Below the pieces are notes generated by a model. It was not told where the DNA came from. It saw only the letters and a program-made list of their open reading frames with translations, and made no database searches. From JBGSUZ01 sp964404895 (GTDB lineage: Bacteria; Bacillota; Clostridia; Peptostreptococcales; Acidaminobacteraceae), in assembly GCA_964404895.1 (NCBI GenBank), contig CAYOLV010000006.1, positions 124,001-188,000 on the forward strand: a DNA stretch of 64,000 nt, read 5' to 3'. The position numbers were made by a program, and so were the translations under genes. This document shows positions 1 through 10,117 of the stretch, one piece after another. The first letter of the stretch is position 1. Every line of letters begins with the position of its first letter.

Positions 1-63
1 CATGCCTATAAATACCAACATAAAGAAGATGGTGGTAAATTTCCAGCGAATACTGTTAAACAT
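1..63 (-). CDS. walK: WalK sensor kinase, N-terminal fragment cut by the window edge
   Basis: Only the first 21 codons are inside the window; the gene runs off the left edge. The readable peptide begins MFNSIRWKFTTIFF and enters a hydrophobic stretch, as expected for the first membrane helix of the WalK (YycG) histidine kinase that follows walR in Firmicutes. The ATG lies 4 bases after the walR stop, and an AGGAGG ribosome-binding site sits inside the end of walR, so the two genes are translationally linked. WalK would phosphorylate WalR. Identity rests on position and the N-terminal pattern; the catalytic domain is not visible. Confidence 0.75.
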   Translation of the reverse strand, partial: MFNSIRWKFTTIFFMLVFIGM

Positions 64-67
64 TCAA

Positions 68-766
68 TTAAATCCTCCTGAAGTAGTATCCGACGCCTCG
101 CTTCGTCATAACATACTTCGCATTGCTCGAATCGTCTTCGATTTTTTCTCTCAACCGACGAACGGTTACGTCTACTGTACGGATATCGCCAAAGTATTCA
201 TAACCCCAAACATCTTTTAAGAGCTGTTCACGAGTGAAAATTTGATTGTCCTGTAAGATTAAAAATTTCAACAATTCAAATTCTCTTAAGGTCAACTCAA
301 TAATTTCATCGTTTTTCTTGACCTCATAGCGATCCAAATCAATTCTTAAATTTCCAGTTTCAATAATCGCCTGGCCTTCATCTTCTGAAGCTGGCGTAAT
401 TTCAGCACGTCTAATATTGGCTTTGACGCGAGCAATCAATTCTCTCATGCCAAAAGGCTTCGTTATATAGTCATCAGCACCTAGTTCTAAACCCAGTACC
501 TTATCAACTTCTTCTTCTTTTGCTGTCAGCATAATCACTGGCGTGGCACTGTGCTCTCTGATTTTTCTAAGCACCTGAAAACCATCTAATTTTGGCAACA
601 TGACATCCAGCAAGACCAAATCCGGCTGGGATTGTTTAACCTTTGCAACGGCTTCTTCACCGTCATATGCAGTAATTACTGTAAATCCTTCTTTGACCAA
701 GTTGAACTTGATGATGTCGGAGATCGGTTTTTCGTCATCTACTACAAGTATTTTTTTATTGTTCAT
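68..766 (-). CDS. walR: WalR (YycF) two-component response regulator
   Basis: OmpR/PhoB-family DNA-binding response regulator of 232 residues. The receiver domain (about 1-120) shows the acidic pair D10-D11, phosphorylation site D54 in LLDVMLP, T81 and K103 in ITKPFG. The C-terminal winged helix (about 135-230) ends in the familiar TVDVTVRRLREKIE recognition-helix region and KRGVGYYF wing. Length and sequence fit WalR, which controls cell-wall hydrolases in Firmicutes. It is followed directly by walK. A GAGGTGAT ribosome-binding site precedes the ATG, and a good sigma-A promoter lies about 50 bases upstream. PhoB/PhoP-type regulators are the main alternative, but the walK-like neighbour and near-origin location favour WalR. 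Confidence 0.9.
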   Translation of the reverse strand: MNNKKILVVDDEKPISDIIKFNLVKEGFTVITAYDGEEAVAKVKQSQPDLVLLDVMLPKLDGFQVLRKIREHSATPVIMLTAKEEEVDKVLGLELGADDYITKPFGMRELIARVKANIRRAEITPASEDEGQAIIETGNLRIDLDRYEVKKNDEIIELTLREFELLKFLILQDNQIFTREQLLKDVWGYEYFGDIRTVDVTVRRLREKIEDDSSNAKYVMTKRGVGYYFRRI

Positions 767-815
767 TAGATCACCTCACGCCTTTACTAATGCCTTAAGG
801 GGCATACCTAACTCT

Positions 816-844
816 ATAATATCTTTATTCCTTCAGACTGTCCA
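816..844 (-). promoter_or_regulatory. sigma-A-type promoter of walRK
   Basis: On the minus strand TGGACA is followed after 17 bases by TATTAT, 50 bases before the walR start. Both hexamers are close to consensus and the spacing is ideal. Assigned by eye. Confidence 0.65.
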
Positions 845-940
845 GTAAACAGCTTCCCTCTTAAAGAGATTGTAAAGAATTTCCTCGCGTTTTAAAAAAT
901 ATGCTTAAGGATTCCTTCCAAATTTCTTTGCAAATGGCAC

Positions 941-972
941 AAAAAAACAACTCCTGAAGATTCAGGAGTTGT
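941..972 (-). terminator. Rho-independent terminator after the M23 peptidase gene
   Basis: A perfect inverted repeat (947-958 with 961-972, core ACAACTCCTGAA) is followed on the minus strand by seven T residues. It begins 10 bases after the stop codon of the endopeptidase gene and separates it from walR. Confidence 0.85.
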
Positions 973-981
973 GAAGTGGAT

Positions 982-2457
982 TTATTTAACGTATTTCATT
1001 GGATTGACAACTGAGCCATTCTTAATCACTTCAAAATGAAGATGAGGCCCTGTTGTTCTGCCAGAATTACCGCTGCTTGCAATTTTTTGACCCTTATAAA
1101 CCTTGTCGCCTGCACTGACTAAAAGTTTACTATTATGAGCGTATCTTGTCTTAAGGCCATTTCCGTGATTGATTATGATGCAATAACCATAAGCGCCATC
1201 ATAACCGGCACTGACAACTGTGCCACCATCTGCTGCTAAAATAGGTGAGCCTATTGGCATGCTCCAGTCAACGCCTTCGTGCATTCTGCCCCATCTTCTG
1301 CCGAAACCAGAAGAATAAGTTCCTCTTGAAAATGGTTTTGCTAATTTACCCGTCGCCGCCGTTGCAGGCTTTTTCAAAGTCCCTTTTGCGACAATCTGTT
1401 CTTTAGCTGCAATCAGTACTTTCTCAGAGAGTACTTCTTTACCGACCACAACGCCATTCTCTTTCACAACCTTGGCGACCACGTCTCTTGAACCGGCACT
1501 GCCTTTAGTTGTCACTTTGATTTCTCCCTTATACAGTTTTTTATTATCTGTATAACGGACGGCGTATGGAATTTCTTCAGTATATTTAACGGTTTCGACT
1601 GTGCACAATGTGAGTAGCGGTTTAGCTACCAATAAACTGATTTTATCTCCCGCTTTTATGCGTTCAGGGGTTATTTTCGGATTTGCCTTAATGAGCTCAT
1701 CCACGTTGATGTCATATTTTAAGGAGATTGTCCATAAACTCTCTCCATCTGCTACAGTATGTATTTTTTCAACATCTGTACCACGTGTAATATAGTTAAG
1801 AACACTTTCAGTTGTTCCAAACCCTTTAAATTTCACAGCAGTCTTTCTTGAACTTTCTGTGATGACATTTTCTTTAAAATAAGAAGCGTCTACTTGAGTA
1901 TTCTTTAAAAACTGAGCTTTGTAAGCAATCAGCGTTTTCTCGGCATCTCCACTCATTGAGAAAAAGCCGACTTCTGAACCATTGACCAGAAGCGAATAAC
2001 CGTCCAAAGAAAGTTTAGCGTAATCAGAAACCTGGTTCAACGCTGTCTTTAAAATGAATGGTTGTGCGCCTTTGACGATTTTACGGTCGTCGATAATCGT
2101 TTCTGACTTCACTGCTGCTTTTGTTTCTTTGACTTCTACTGTTGGAAGGACAGATTCAACTGCACCTTTCTCAATGACTTTCGATGTTTCTGCAGCCATT
2201 TCTGATTTCGTGACATTGAACTCAACCTTTTGATAAGCAAAAATACCCGATGTGAAAACCAAAGCACCTGCTAAAGTAAGTGAAGTTACTTGTTTATATT
2301 CAGTCAAAACCTTATTAGCGATGGAATTTTCCTGTGTCACGGATGATTTTCTGAAATCATCGAGTCTTGCTAGCGCCGACTTGCTCACTTTTTCAAAAGA
2401 CGAGAGTACAGTCTTTTGTACTTGAGCAGCGTGCTTTTTGATCTCTCTTAGATTCAT
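982..2457 (-). CDS. Membrane-anchored LysM-G5-M23 murein endopeptidase
   Basis: Predicted zinc metallopeptidase that cleaves peptidoglycan peptide bridges outside the membrane. Order along 491 residues: cytoplasmic N-terminus, one membrane helix near 57-76, a linker domain, a LysM peptidoglycan-binding motif near 230-278 (HTVADGESLWTISLKY), a G5 domain near 285-365, and an M23 catalytic domain near 383-490. Metal ligands are visible in HEGVDW and HLHF, with the YAH catalytic element between them. The start is placed at the ATG of MNLREI because TAGGAG lies 8 bases upstream; a longer TTG-started reading frame would swallow that site. It is single-gene, with its own terminator, and divergent from the primosome genes. 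WalR-regulated hydrolases are often of this type, but I found no convincing WalR box. Confidence 0.88.
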   Translation of the reverse strand: MNLREIKKHAAQVQKTVLSSFEKVSKSALARLDDFRKSSVTQENSIANKVLTEYKQVTSLTLAGALVFTSGIFAYQKVEFNVTKSEMAAETSKVIEKGAVESVLPTVEVKETKAAVKSETIIDDRKIVKGAQPFILKTALNQVSDYAKLSLDGYSLLVNGSEVGFFSMSGDAEKTLIAYKAQFLKNTQVDASYFKENVITESSRKTAVKFKGFGTTESVLNYITRGTDVEKIHTVADGESLWTISLKYDINVDELIKANPKITPERIKAGDKISLLVAKPLLTLCTVETVKYTEEIPYAVRYTDNKKLYKGEIKVTTKGSAGSRDVVAKVVKENGVVVGKEVLSEKVLIAAKEQIVAKGTLKKPATAATGKLAKPFSRGTYSSGFGRRWGRMHEGVDWSMPIGSPILAADGGTVVSAGYDGAYGYCIIINHGNGLKTRYAHNSKLLVSAGDKVYKGQKIASSGNSGRTTGPHLHFEVIKNGSVVNPMKYVK

Positions 2458-2571
2458 AATAACGCTCCTACGTTTCAAATTTTGATGACAAATTATGCAA
2501 ATATGTCATGCAGATTTAATACAATTTTAATATTCAATACTCAGTATAACACAAGTCCGTCACAGAAATCA

Positions 2572-2601
2572 TTACAAAATAAAAAATAAATTTGTTATAA
2601 T
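2572..2601 (+). promoter_or_regulatory. Promoter of the primosome gene pair
   Basis: TTACAA and TATAAT separated by 18 bases on the plus strand, with the -10 about 64 bases before the chosen start at 2665. The -10 is perfect, the -35 moderate. Confidence 0.55.
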
Positions 2602-2664
2602 GGTATTAGCAACACTTATTATTTGATACAACCATTGAAAACACTAGAAAGTGGTGAAACAGAA

Positions 2665-3738
2665 ATGAGCTTCAAAATTAAGCCTGATTTAATAGATTTT
2701 GGTACAATTTCCATAGAAAACATCTTTATTAACGATTTTATGCCTATGGCCAACGGTACTGACGTTAAAATTTACCTTTTAGGCTACAAATATGCCAACG
2801 AGGCAAATCCCGATATGGAAATTTCCAACAATACCATCGCGAAACATCTTTCCCTTTCTATGGAAGATGTATTGCGTGCATGGGATTTTTGGGAAAAACG
2901 CGGCATTATTGTGAAGACTCCGCGAAGTGATGCCATTGGGGACTACGATGTAGAATTCTTGTCCCTTAGACAACTCTATATTGATAATAATTTCAGCCAA
3001 CGCGGGGTAGATCAACCTGTAATGGTGACTGTGGATGATCTTCTCGGCAGTACGAAGAACCCAGAATTTACAGATATGTTTTATCACATTGATCAGTTGA
3101 TGCGCAGACCCCTTCAACCCAATCAACGTCAAGAAGTCCTGAAATGGTTCTACGAATTTAATTTCTCTCCTGAAATGATTTTAAAGGCTTTTATGTATGC
3201 CATTGAGGTCAAAGGGGTTAAGAATCTCAATTATACACGCAGCATCTTGACCAGTTGGTACGATCAAGGGATTCTCACCCCTGAAGATGCGGATCATCAC
3301 ATGAGTACGGATAGCAAATCCTACGCCAGTTATCGAGCGGTGTACAAGACTCTCGGTTTTGTCAATCGAACGGTAAATGCAGGTGATAAGGAAATCATCG
3401 ATAAATGGCTGAACGACATGGGACTGAGTCTTGAATTTATTATCGAAGTCTTAAAAGAAAGAGCTACTCGTACCTCTAATGTCAGCATGAAGTATATGGA
3501 TGCTTCTATTAATGACCTCTTTCAAAGAGGGGTTCGCTCTATCAGTGCCTTCCAAGAAGACCTTAAACAGCATCAAGAAGCGTTGGCGCAAAAGAAAGCG
3601 CAAAAGAATGAAACGCGTTCCGATAGTACCGTGGCCGCTGGTAAAACGCCAAATAAGAATAAGTTTCATCAATTTGAACAAAGCAAGACGGGCTATACGG
3701 ACAAAGACCTGGACAAACTGCTTAGAAATCGGAGGTAA
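2665..3738 (+). CDS. Replication initiation protein of the DnaB/DnaD (Firmicutes primosome) family
   Basis: A 357-residue primosomal protein related to B. subtilis DnaB/DnaD, which helps load the replicative helicase at the origin. The N-terminal part (about 1-110) looks like the winged-helix DDBH1 domain. Two DnaB_2/DDBH2-like segments follow: one near 130-210 with NFSPEMILKAFMYAIE and ending in ILTSWYDQGILTPED, and a more divergent one near 225-305 with GLSLEFIIEVLKE. The tail is basic and ends near YTDKDLDKLLRNRR. Start chosen at ATG 2665, with an AGTGGTGA ribosome-binding site; a TTG 42 bases upstream has no such site. The dnaI-like gene begins 3 bases after the stop, reproducing the dnaB-dnaI pairing of Bacillus. 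It should not be confused with the DnaB helicase at 10718-12055. Confidence 0.85.
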   Translation: MSFKIKPDLIDFGTISIENIFINDFMPMANGTDVKIYLLGYKYANEANPDMEISNNTIAKHLSLSMEDVLRAWDFWEKRGIIVKTPRSDAIGDYDVEFLSLRQLYIDNNFSQRGVDQPVMVTVDDLLGSTKNPEFTDMFYHIDQLMRRPLQPNQRQEVLKWFYEFNFSPEMILKAFMYAIEVKGVKNLNYTRSILTSWYDQGILTPEDADHHMSTDSKSYASYRAVYKTLGFVNRTVNAGDKEIIDKWLNDMGLSLEFIIEVLKERATRTSNVSMKYMDASINDLFQRGVRSISAFQEDLKQHQEALAQKKAQKNETRSDSTVAAGKTPNKNKFHQFEQSKTGYTDKDLDKLLRNRR

Positions 3739-3741
3739 TGT

Positions 3742-4716
3742 ATGAAGCCTTATTTTAGAGAAATTATGGATCAGTATCAACTACGCCGAGATCAAGCTGA
3801 AAGAGACCAGCGCTACCGTTTAGAAGAAATTTATTCCTTTATTCCGCGAATAAAAGCGATTGATCATGAGATTGCCCGACTGGGAATGGACTTAGCGAAG
3901 TTGGCAATTCATGCTGAAGGCTCTTTGGAATATGCATTAAAGGAAATCGAAATAAAAATTAAAACTTTGAAACGAGAAAAAGCGCTGCTATTAACTGAGA
4001 ACAATGTGCCTCTCACCTTTTTGGAAATCCAATACCGATGTGAACAGTGCAAAGATTCGGGCTATGTAGAAGGGGGCAAAATGTGTAAGTGCCTCCAGCA
4101 AGAGCTGATTGATCGAGCTTATCAAGTGTCTAATCTGACCGATACCCTTGCCAGAGAGAATTTCAATACTTTTGATATTGATTTCTTCTCAGAAGAGCCT
4201 TTTGAGAGCGAGGGCATGACACCCAGAGAAAATATGCGTCGCGTTTTAGCCGAGTGCGAGGGCTATGTCATCAATTTTAAAGATAATGACGACAATCTTT
4301 TGTTTTACGGTCCAACGGGTCAAGGCAAGACCTTTCTCTGTAACTGTATAGCAAAAGCCCTTTTAGACAAGGGAACCACCGTGGTCTATCAAACTGCCTT
4401 TAACTTGATCAAAGTTCTTGAAAATCAACGTTTCTCTCAAGCAGCCCAAAAGGATGATTTAGGCTATCAGTATTTATTCGATGCAGATCTTTTAATTGTC
4501 GACGATCTCGGCACCGAATTTGTCAACACCTTCAGTACTCTTGAGCTTTTTAACGTCATTAACACGAGACTTCTTAATAAGAAGAAAACAGTTATCTCCA
4601 CCAATCTCAGCCCAAGTCAGTTGAAAGAGACCTATAGTGAACGGATCAGTTCTCGACTCTTCGGACACTATCGTTTTATCTATTTCTACGGAAAAGATAT
4701 TCGGTGGGAAGTTTAA
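3742..4716 (+). CDS. dnaI: DnaI/DnaC-type helicase loader ATPase
   Basis: AAA+ helicase loader of 324 residues that should place the DnaB helicase on origin DNA. The N-terminal half is helical and has a zinc-binding cluster with C100, C103, C115 and C117. The ATPase core has Walker A GPTGQGKT (190-197), Walker B LLIVDDLGTE (near 248-257) and sensor-like STNLSPSQL, followed by the arginine-finger region YSERISSRLFGHY. It overlaps closely with the upstream primosome gene: GGAGG in the end of that gene serves as the ribosome-binding site. A strong terminator follows 20 bases downstream. DnaC and IstB are related families, but partner and zinc cluster fit DnaI. Confidence 0.9.
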   Translation: MKPYFREIMDQYQLRRDQAERDQRYRLEEIYSFIPRIKAIDHEIARLGMDLAKLAIHAEGSLEYALKEIEIKIKTLKREKALLLTENNVPLTFLEIQYRCEQCKDSGYVEGGKMCKCLQQELIDRAYQVSNLTDTLARENFNTFDIDFFSEEPFESEGMTPRENMRRVLAECEGYVINFKDNDDNLLFYGPTGQGKTFLCNCIAKALLDKGTTVVYQTAFNLIKVLENQRFSQAAQKDDLGYQYLFDADLLIVDDLGTEFVNTFSTLELFNVINTRLLNKKKTVISTNLSPSQLKETYSERISSRLFGHYRFIYFYGKDIRWEV

Positions 4717-4735
4717 AAACATCTTCAGAATATAT

Positions 4736-4777
4736 AAAAAAGCCTTCCCAATATCAGAATATTGCGAAGGCTTTTTT
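4736..4777 (+). terminator. Terminator of the primosome pair
   Basis: A long stem (AAGCCTTC, then CAATAT, pairing with ATATTG and GAAGGCTT, one C-C mismatch) followed by TTTTTT on the plus strand. The flanking A run makes it potentially bidirectional. Confidence 0.85.
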
Positions 4778-4791
4778 CGATCGAAATTCTA

Positions 4792-4820
4792 GGTTACAAT
4801 TGTATTCTTTGTGATACAAT
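4792..4820 (+). promoter_or_regulatory. Possible promoter of ilvE
   Basis: TACAAT at 4815-4820 resembles a -10; the best -35 at 17-base spacing is only GGTTAC. A promoter is needed here because a terminator lies just upstream. Confidence 0.35.
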
Positions 4821-4860
4821 GATGGTGGTGGGCATCATATATCGAAATGGGGGTATTTTA

Positions 4861-5886
4861 ATGTCAAAGCAAGTTAATCTAGACTGGAGTACTTTAGGTT
4901 TTAGTTACATCAAAACAGATTACCGTTATATCGCAACATGGAAAAACGGTGCATGGAGCAAGGGTGAATTGGTTGAAGACAATCGTCTTTTAATCAGTGA
5001 AGCTTCAACTGCACTTCACTACGGACAACAATGTTTTGAAGGCTTAAAAGCTTACAGAACAAAAAGTGGTGAGATCCAAATGTTCAGACCTGATCAAAAT
5101 GCTAAGAGAATGAATGCAAGCTGCAGAAGAATTCTTATGCCTGAGATCTCAGAAGAACAATTCATCGATGCTTGTGCACAAGTTATTAAAGCCAACGAAC
5201 ACTTTATTCCGCCTTACGGAACAGGTGGCGCGCTTTACCTCAGACCATTCTTGATTGGTGTAGGCGATAACTTAGGCGTTCGTCCAGCACCTGAATTTAT
5301 GTTCTGTGTCTTTGCAGTTCCTGTTGGCGCATATTTCAAAGCGGGTCTTGCACCTGTTAACTTTACAATTGCAGACTATGACCGTGCTGCTCCTTTTGGA
5401 ACTGGCGCTGCTAAAGTCGGCGGTAACTATGCAGGCAGCTTAATGCCTCACGAAGTTGCGGTAAAAGCAGGTTTTGCTGACTGTATCTATCTTGATCCAG
5501 CTACACATACAAAAATTGAAGAAGTAGGCGCTGCTAACTTCTTTGGTATTACTAAAAACAATGAATTTATTACACCAGCTTCTCCTTCAATCCTTCCAAG
5601 TATCACTAAATATTCATTAATCCATTTAGCGGATAAATACCTTGGCATGACTGTTATTGAAAGAGATTGTCCAATCGACAATATCGATGAGTTCATCGAA
5701 GCAGGTGCTTGTGGTACAGCTGCAGTTATTACCCCAATCGGCGGCATTTCGTACAAAGACAAACTTCATGTCTTCCACAGTGAAACAGAAGTAGGTCCTA
5801 TCACTCGCAAACTTTACGATACACTTACAGGCATTCAATATGGTGACATAGAAGCGCCAGAGGGCTGGATTGTTAAAGTTAAATAA
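4861..5886 (+). CDS. ilvE: Branched-chain amino acid aminotransferase
   Basis: PLP-dependent fold-type IV aminotransferase of 341 residues, which interconverts leucine, isoleucine or valine and their 2-oxo acids with glutamate/2-oxoglutarate. Characteristic segments: [13 protein letters not shown] near the N-terminus, [15 protein letters not shown] containing the PLP-binding lysine, [10 protein letters not shown], and the C-terminal [10 protein letters not shown] loop that holds the cofactor phosphate. The start is the ATG at 4861, behind GGGGGT. The open frame extends 33 codons upstream but that part looks non-coding and covers the promoter. Single gene with its own terminator, on the plus strand, opposite to most of the window. 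No T-box or other leucine-responsive leader fits in the short upstream gap. Confidence 0.93.
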   Translation: MSKQVNLDWSTLGFSYIKTDYRYIATWKNGAWSKGELVEDNRLLISEASTALHYGQQCFEGLKAYRTKSGEIQMFRPDQNAKRMNASCRRILMPEISEEQFIDACAQVIKANEHFIPPYGTGGALYLRPFLIGVGDNLGVRPAPEFMFCVFAVPVGAYFKAGLAPVNFTIADYDRAAPFGTGAAKVGGNYAGSLMPHEVAVKAGFADCIYLDPATHTKIEEVGAANFFGITKNNEFITPASPSILPSITKYSLIHLADKYLGMTVIERDCPIDNIDEFIEAGACGTAAVITPIGGISYKDKLHVFHSETEVGPITRKLYDTLTGIQYGDIEAPEGWIVKVK

Positions 5887-5921
5887 GATTCGTTCTTCAC
5901 ACATCATTTAAAAACAATATT

Positions 5922-5961
5922 AAAAGCGCCCGATCTGTTTTTCCAGATCGAGCGCTTTTTT
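5922..5961. terminator. Bidirectional terminator between ilvE and the Pro/Met-rich gene
   Basis: AAAAGCGC and CGATCTG pair with CAGATCG and GCGCTTTTTT around a 6-base loop. T runs exist on both strands and the two flanking genes converge here, so one hairpin can end both. Confidence 0.85.
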
Positions 5962-5966
5962 AGTAC

Positions 5967-8567
5967 CTATTTACCACCGATAATCATCATTTTGCTGTCT
6001 GCTTTGTACTCAAAGGATTCTTGCATGCTGGTTGCAATAAACTGTGCCGAAGCGTTCAGCTTGCCATCTTTCGCAACAGTTGGAGCAGTTTCCATCGCTT
6101 TGTTGACCCCATTGACGACAGCTGTTTTACTTCCAGCGGTGAGAACAATTGTTGTCTTTCCTTCAGTGATGGTCATTTTCTGAGTCTTCCCATCGTATTT
6201 GGTATTGCCGCCTAAACTTTGAGCCAATGCTTCTGCTTGGGCGATGACCACGTTGTCTTTGTTCACAGTTGGGGTTACTGCTAATGCAGTTTTTTCACCA
6301 TCGATAAAAGTCTTGACGGTGGCAGTATCTTTAGCTGCTTTGTATATATTGCTTGCTTCTGTATAAAGGGCTGCTTCTTTAGGCAAGCCTACTAGAGCGC
6401 TTTCAATGAGTGGTTTTGCTTCTGTAGGTTTACCCATCTCACGAGTGACTTCAGCAAGCTTCGCTTGGGTCTGTGGCAATGGATCTCTGTTGAGTGCGCC
6501 TTTTAATACTTCTGCCGCTTTACTTAAATTGTTGCTGTTTTCATAAAGTCCTGCCAATTCTAATGCAACTTTGTCGTTGTTTGGATTTTCTTCTAAGGTT
6601 TTGCTGAGTACATCTTGAGCGCTAGTCATGTCATTTGATTTTTCATAAAGGGTTGCAAGTTTAAGGGCAACGTCTCCGTCTATACCGTTTGCGCCTGTCA
6701 ATTGGGCACTGTATTTTTCAATTAACCCTTTAATTTTAACCTGTTGATCTCCAACAGTCCCGTCGCTAGATGCAGCAATTTCCTTTTCAATATCTCGCTG
6801 CTCAACTGGAGTGAAGTCCAATCCAATTTTAGAAACAGAGGTCAATATTTCTTTGCTCTGAACAACCAACTCTTGTTTAACTGCATTTAACTGAGTCACT
6901 TGCTGGCGAATTGCCAATAACCTTGTCTGGCTGAGTTGGGCATCCTTAGTTTTTGCAATGGCGTCGTCGATTTTTTTCGCCATGGCAGGGTCAGTAATGC
7001 CTTTAGCTTTCATAGCTTCCAAATTAGCCAGTTCGGTAGTCAAGCTGTCTGGGTCTATACTTAAAACTTGGCTGCCGCCTTTATTAAGCTCTGCTAATTT
7101 TTGATTGATATCCGAAATACTTAGAGCTTTGTTTCTCTCTTGATAGACCAAATCCATTTGTTTTTGGACAAGTGGGTCGGTAATATCTAGCTTGTCAGGT
7201 GTGACATTGGCATACAGATTTTCCAAAGTATCTTTTCCAAGTGTTTCTAATTTATTGATGTTGAGGGCTTTGAATTGTGATGTAAAAGCGTTCTTATCTA
7301 CGTTTTTGGCTGATAAATCCACTGAGATGATTTTTTTAAGTTCGCTCTTAATCGAAGCATTTGCAGTTGGGATATTTGCTTTTCCAGTCATGTTTTCAAT
7401 GTAGACAGGTGCCAATGCCCCATTGAGCATGGTTGGAATATCAAACTGCATACCTTGATTTTTCATCATATCAGGCATGATTGCTTTTGAAATATCCATC
7501 GCTTTACCATTTGATCCTGTAAATGTGCCACTGGCTGCATTAAAACCAATTTTGACTCCTGTCATTTCAGTTGGCAGTTTCATCCCTGGCGGCATCTCAA
7601 AACCTTTTGGAATAAGATTTTCCATGGTCATGCCTGCGGGCATTTCGAATCCTACTGGCATTTTAAAGTTTTCAGGAACTTTCATCCCTTCTGGCATCAT
7701 CATCCCAACTGGAAGAACGCCTTCAGCATATGTTGGAACAAAGAATCCGCCAGGCATCTCCATACCTGGTAAAATATTTTCAGGTACGCCTGCTGCACTT
7801 TGCATTTTCGTTTGAATCGTTTGCATTTCTTTCATTTGAGCTTCTGTTAATGGAACCCCTTGTTGCATTTGTTCCATTATTTTCATTTGAGTTTCTGTGA
7901 GCCCGGCTTTTTCCATTTGAGCTTTCATATCCGGCGGCATTGCCCCTTCTTGAATTTGCTTCATCTGTTCTGGACTCATCATTCCCTGTTTCATCAGTTC
8001 TTCTGGAGACAAGTTTTGCATTTGTGATTGAATTTGTTCTGGGGTCATGTTTTGGAACTGTTCTGGCATCATACCCCCTGGCTGGTTAGGCATTGGTGGC
8101 ATTGTGCCATCTGGAGGCATGGTAGCCCCACCCGGCATTCCAGGCATAGGTGGTATTGTGCCATCCTTTGGCATTGGAGGCATTGTCCCACCACCTGGAA
8201 TTGTTGGCATATCTGGGATAGTAGGCATTCCTGGCATGTCGGGCATATTAGGTATTCCAGGCTTGTCAGGTGTCCCTGGCATATCAGGCGGGCTTGGCAT
8301 ATCAGGCATTCCAGGTATATCGGGTGGGCTTGGCATGTCTGGCGGGCTCGGAATATCAGGTATGTCAGGTGGTCCAGGCATGTCTGGCGGACTCGGCATA
8401 TCAGGTATGTCAGGTGGACTTGGTATATCAGGCATATCTGGAGGTCCAGGCATGTCTGGCATATCAGGCATACCTCCAAAACCATAGGTCAAGCTCATTG
8501 GAGCCACCATGGTGATGACCAGTATCAATGTCAATAGTTTTGCATACAACGTATTAGACTTTCGCAT
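5967..8567 (-). CDS. Secreted Pro/Met-triplet repeat protein with TPR region and copper-amine-oxidase-like N domain
   Basis: Large (866 residues) exported protein that I do not recognise as a whole. Residues 1-30 form a signal peptide or anchor. Residues 34-123 are 30 uninterrupted triplets starting with proline (such as PDM, PDI, PSP, PGP). Residues 125-165 are Pro/Gly/Met-rich; 166-260 contain MTPEQ/LSPEEL/MSPEQM-type motifs with much Met and Gln; 261-335 repeat PEGM/PVGFEMP/PPGMKLP elements. Then comes a helical region with TPR-like repeats near 630-750 (ALKLATLYEKSND and ALELAGLYENSNN). The last 90 residues resemble the copper amine oxidase N-terminal (Cu_amine_oxidN1) domain common on clostridial surface proteins. 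A GGGGGA ribosome-binding site precedes the ATG. Likely an envelope scaffold; the function is unknown. Confidence 0.8.
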   Translation of the reverse strand: MRKSNTLYAKLLTLILVITMVAPMSLTYGFGGMPDMPDMPGPPDMPDIPSPPDIPDMPSPPDMPGPPDIPDIPSPPDMPSPPDIPGMPDMPSPPDMPGTPDKPGIPNMPDMPGMPTIPDMPTIPGGGTMPPMPKDGTIPPMPGMPGGATMPPDGTMPPMPNQPGGMMPEQFQNMTPEQIQSQMQNLSPEELMKQGMMSPEQMKQIQEGAMPPDMKAQMEKAGLTETQMKIMEQMQQGVPLTEAQMKEMQTIQTKMQSAAGVPENILPGMEMPGGFFVPTYAEGVLPVGMMMPEGMKVPENFKMPVGFEMPAGMTMENLIPKGFEMPPGMKLPTEMTGVKIGFNAASGTFTGSNGKAMDISKAIMPDMMKNQGMQFDIPTMLNGALAPVYIENMTGKANIPTANASIKSELKKIISVDLSAKNVDKNAFTSQFKALNINKLETLGKDTLENLYANVTPDKLDITDPLVQKQMDLVYQERNKALSISDINQKLAELNKGGSQVLSIDPDSLTTELANLEAMKAKGITDPAMAKKIDDAIAKTKDAQLSQTRLLAIRQQVTQLNAVKQELVVQSKEILTSVSKIGLDFTPVEQRDIEKEIAASSDGTVGDQQVKIKGLIEKYSAQLTGANGIDGDVALKLATLYEKSNDMTSAQDVLSKTLEENPNNDKVALELAGLYENSNNLSKAAEVLKGALNRDPLPQTQAKLAEVTREMGKPTEAKPLIESALVGLPKEAALYTEASNIYKAAKDTATVKTFIDGEKTALAVTPTVNKDNVVIAQAEALAQSLGGNTKYDGKTQKMTITEGKTTIVLTAGSKTAVVNGVNKAMETAPTVAKDGKLNASAQFIATSMQESFEYKADSKMMIIGGK
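8196..8471 (-). repeat. Nine-base-register repeat encoding 30 Pro-X-X triplets
   Basis: Imperfect tandem DNA repeat in which every third codon is proline, with variants of CCTGATATGCC and CCAGACATGCC. The repetitiveness leaves reading frames open on both strands, producing Gly-rich and Trp/His-rich shadow frames that are not genes. Confidence 0.85.
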
Positions 8568-8600
8568 ACGGTTTCCCCCTTTCCACTAATTTGCTTTATA

Positions 8601-8630
8601 TTTATACCCAAAAGCGAATTTTATACACAA
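8601..8630 (-). promoter_or_regulatory. Promoter of the Pro/Met-rich gene
   Basis: TTGTGT and TATAAA at 18-base spacing on the minus strand, 34 bases before the start codon. The -35 overlaps the T tract of the purA terminator. Confidence 0.5.
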
Positions 8631-8656
8631 AAAGAGGACCCTATTAGGAGTCCTCT
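8629..8656 (-). terminator. Terminator of purA
   Basis: Hairpin AGAGGACTCC with GGGTCCTCT (loop TAATA) followed by TTTTT on the minus strand, 57 bases after the purA stop. Confidence 0.8.
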
Positions 8657-8712
8657 AAAATATTCCGCTTTGCTAAATGATAATCTTTAGCACACCAGAA
8701 CGCTGAAGTTTA

Positions 8713-10026
<1,314 letters not shown>

Positions 10027-10054
10027 TTAGATTATATCCGAACTTACATTTTGT

Positions 10055-10083
10055 ATAATATCAGAAAGGATCAAATTAGTCAA
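10055..10083 (-). promoter_or_regulatory. Promoter of purA
   Basis: TTGACT and TATTAT at 17-base spacing on the minus strand, about 59 bases before the purA start. Close to sigma-A consensus. Confidence 0.75.
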
Positions 10084-10117
10084 ACGTTTTTCGTGTTTTT
10101 TGCGATAATTCAGCTTT

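Noticed and set aside
2458..2600. WalR-type box (two TGTWAH at 11-base spacing) before the M23 gene
   Set aside because: The nearest pair, TGTAAT and TGTGAC, has wrong spacing and a mismatch.
2779..3132. 117-codon minus-strand frame inside the primosome gene
   Set aside because: Shadow of a clear coding region; no supporting signals.
4717..4860. T-box or leucine-responsive leader before ilvE
   Set aside because: Only about 80 bases remain between terminator and start, with no T-box sequence or specifier stem.
8028..8537. Several long plus- and minus-strand open frames over the Pro/Met repeat, with Gly-rich or Trp/His-rich products
   Set aside because: They follow from the codon-repeat structure of the real gene on the minus strand, have no ribosome-binding site, and their products are pure repeat.
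8621..8629. TTATACACA, a relaxed DnaA box
   Set aside because: Isolated and AT-rich, within a terminator T tract and promoter; one such match is expected by chance.
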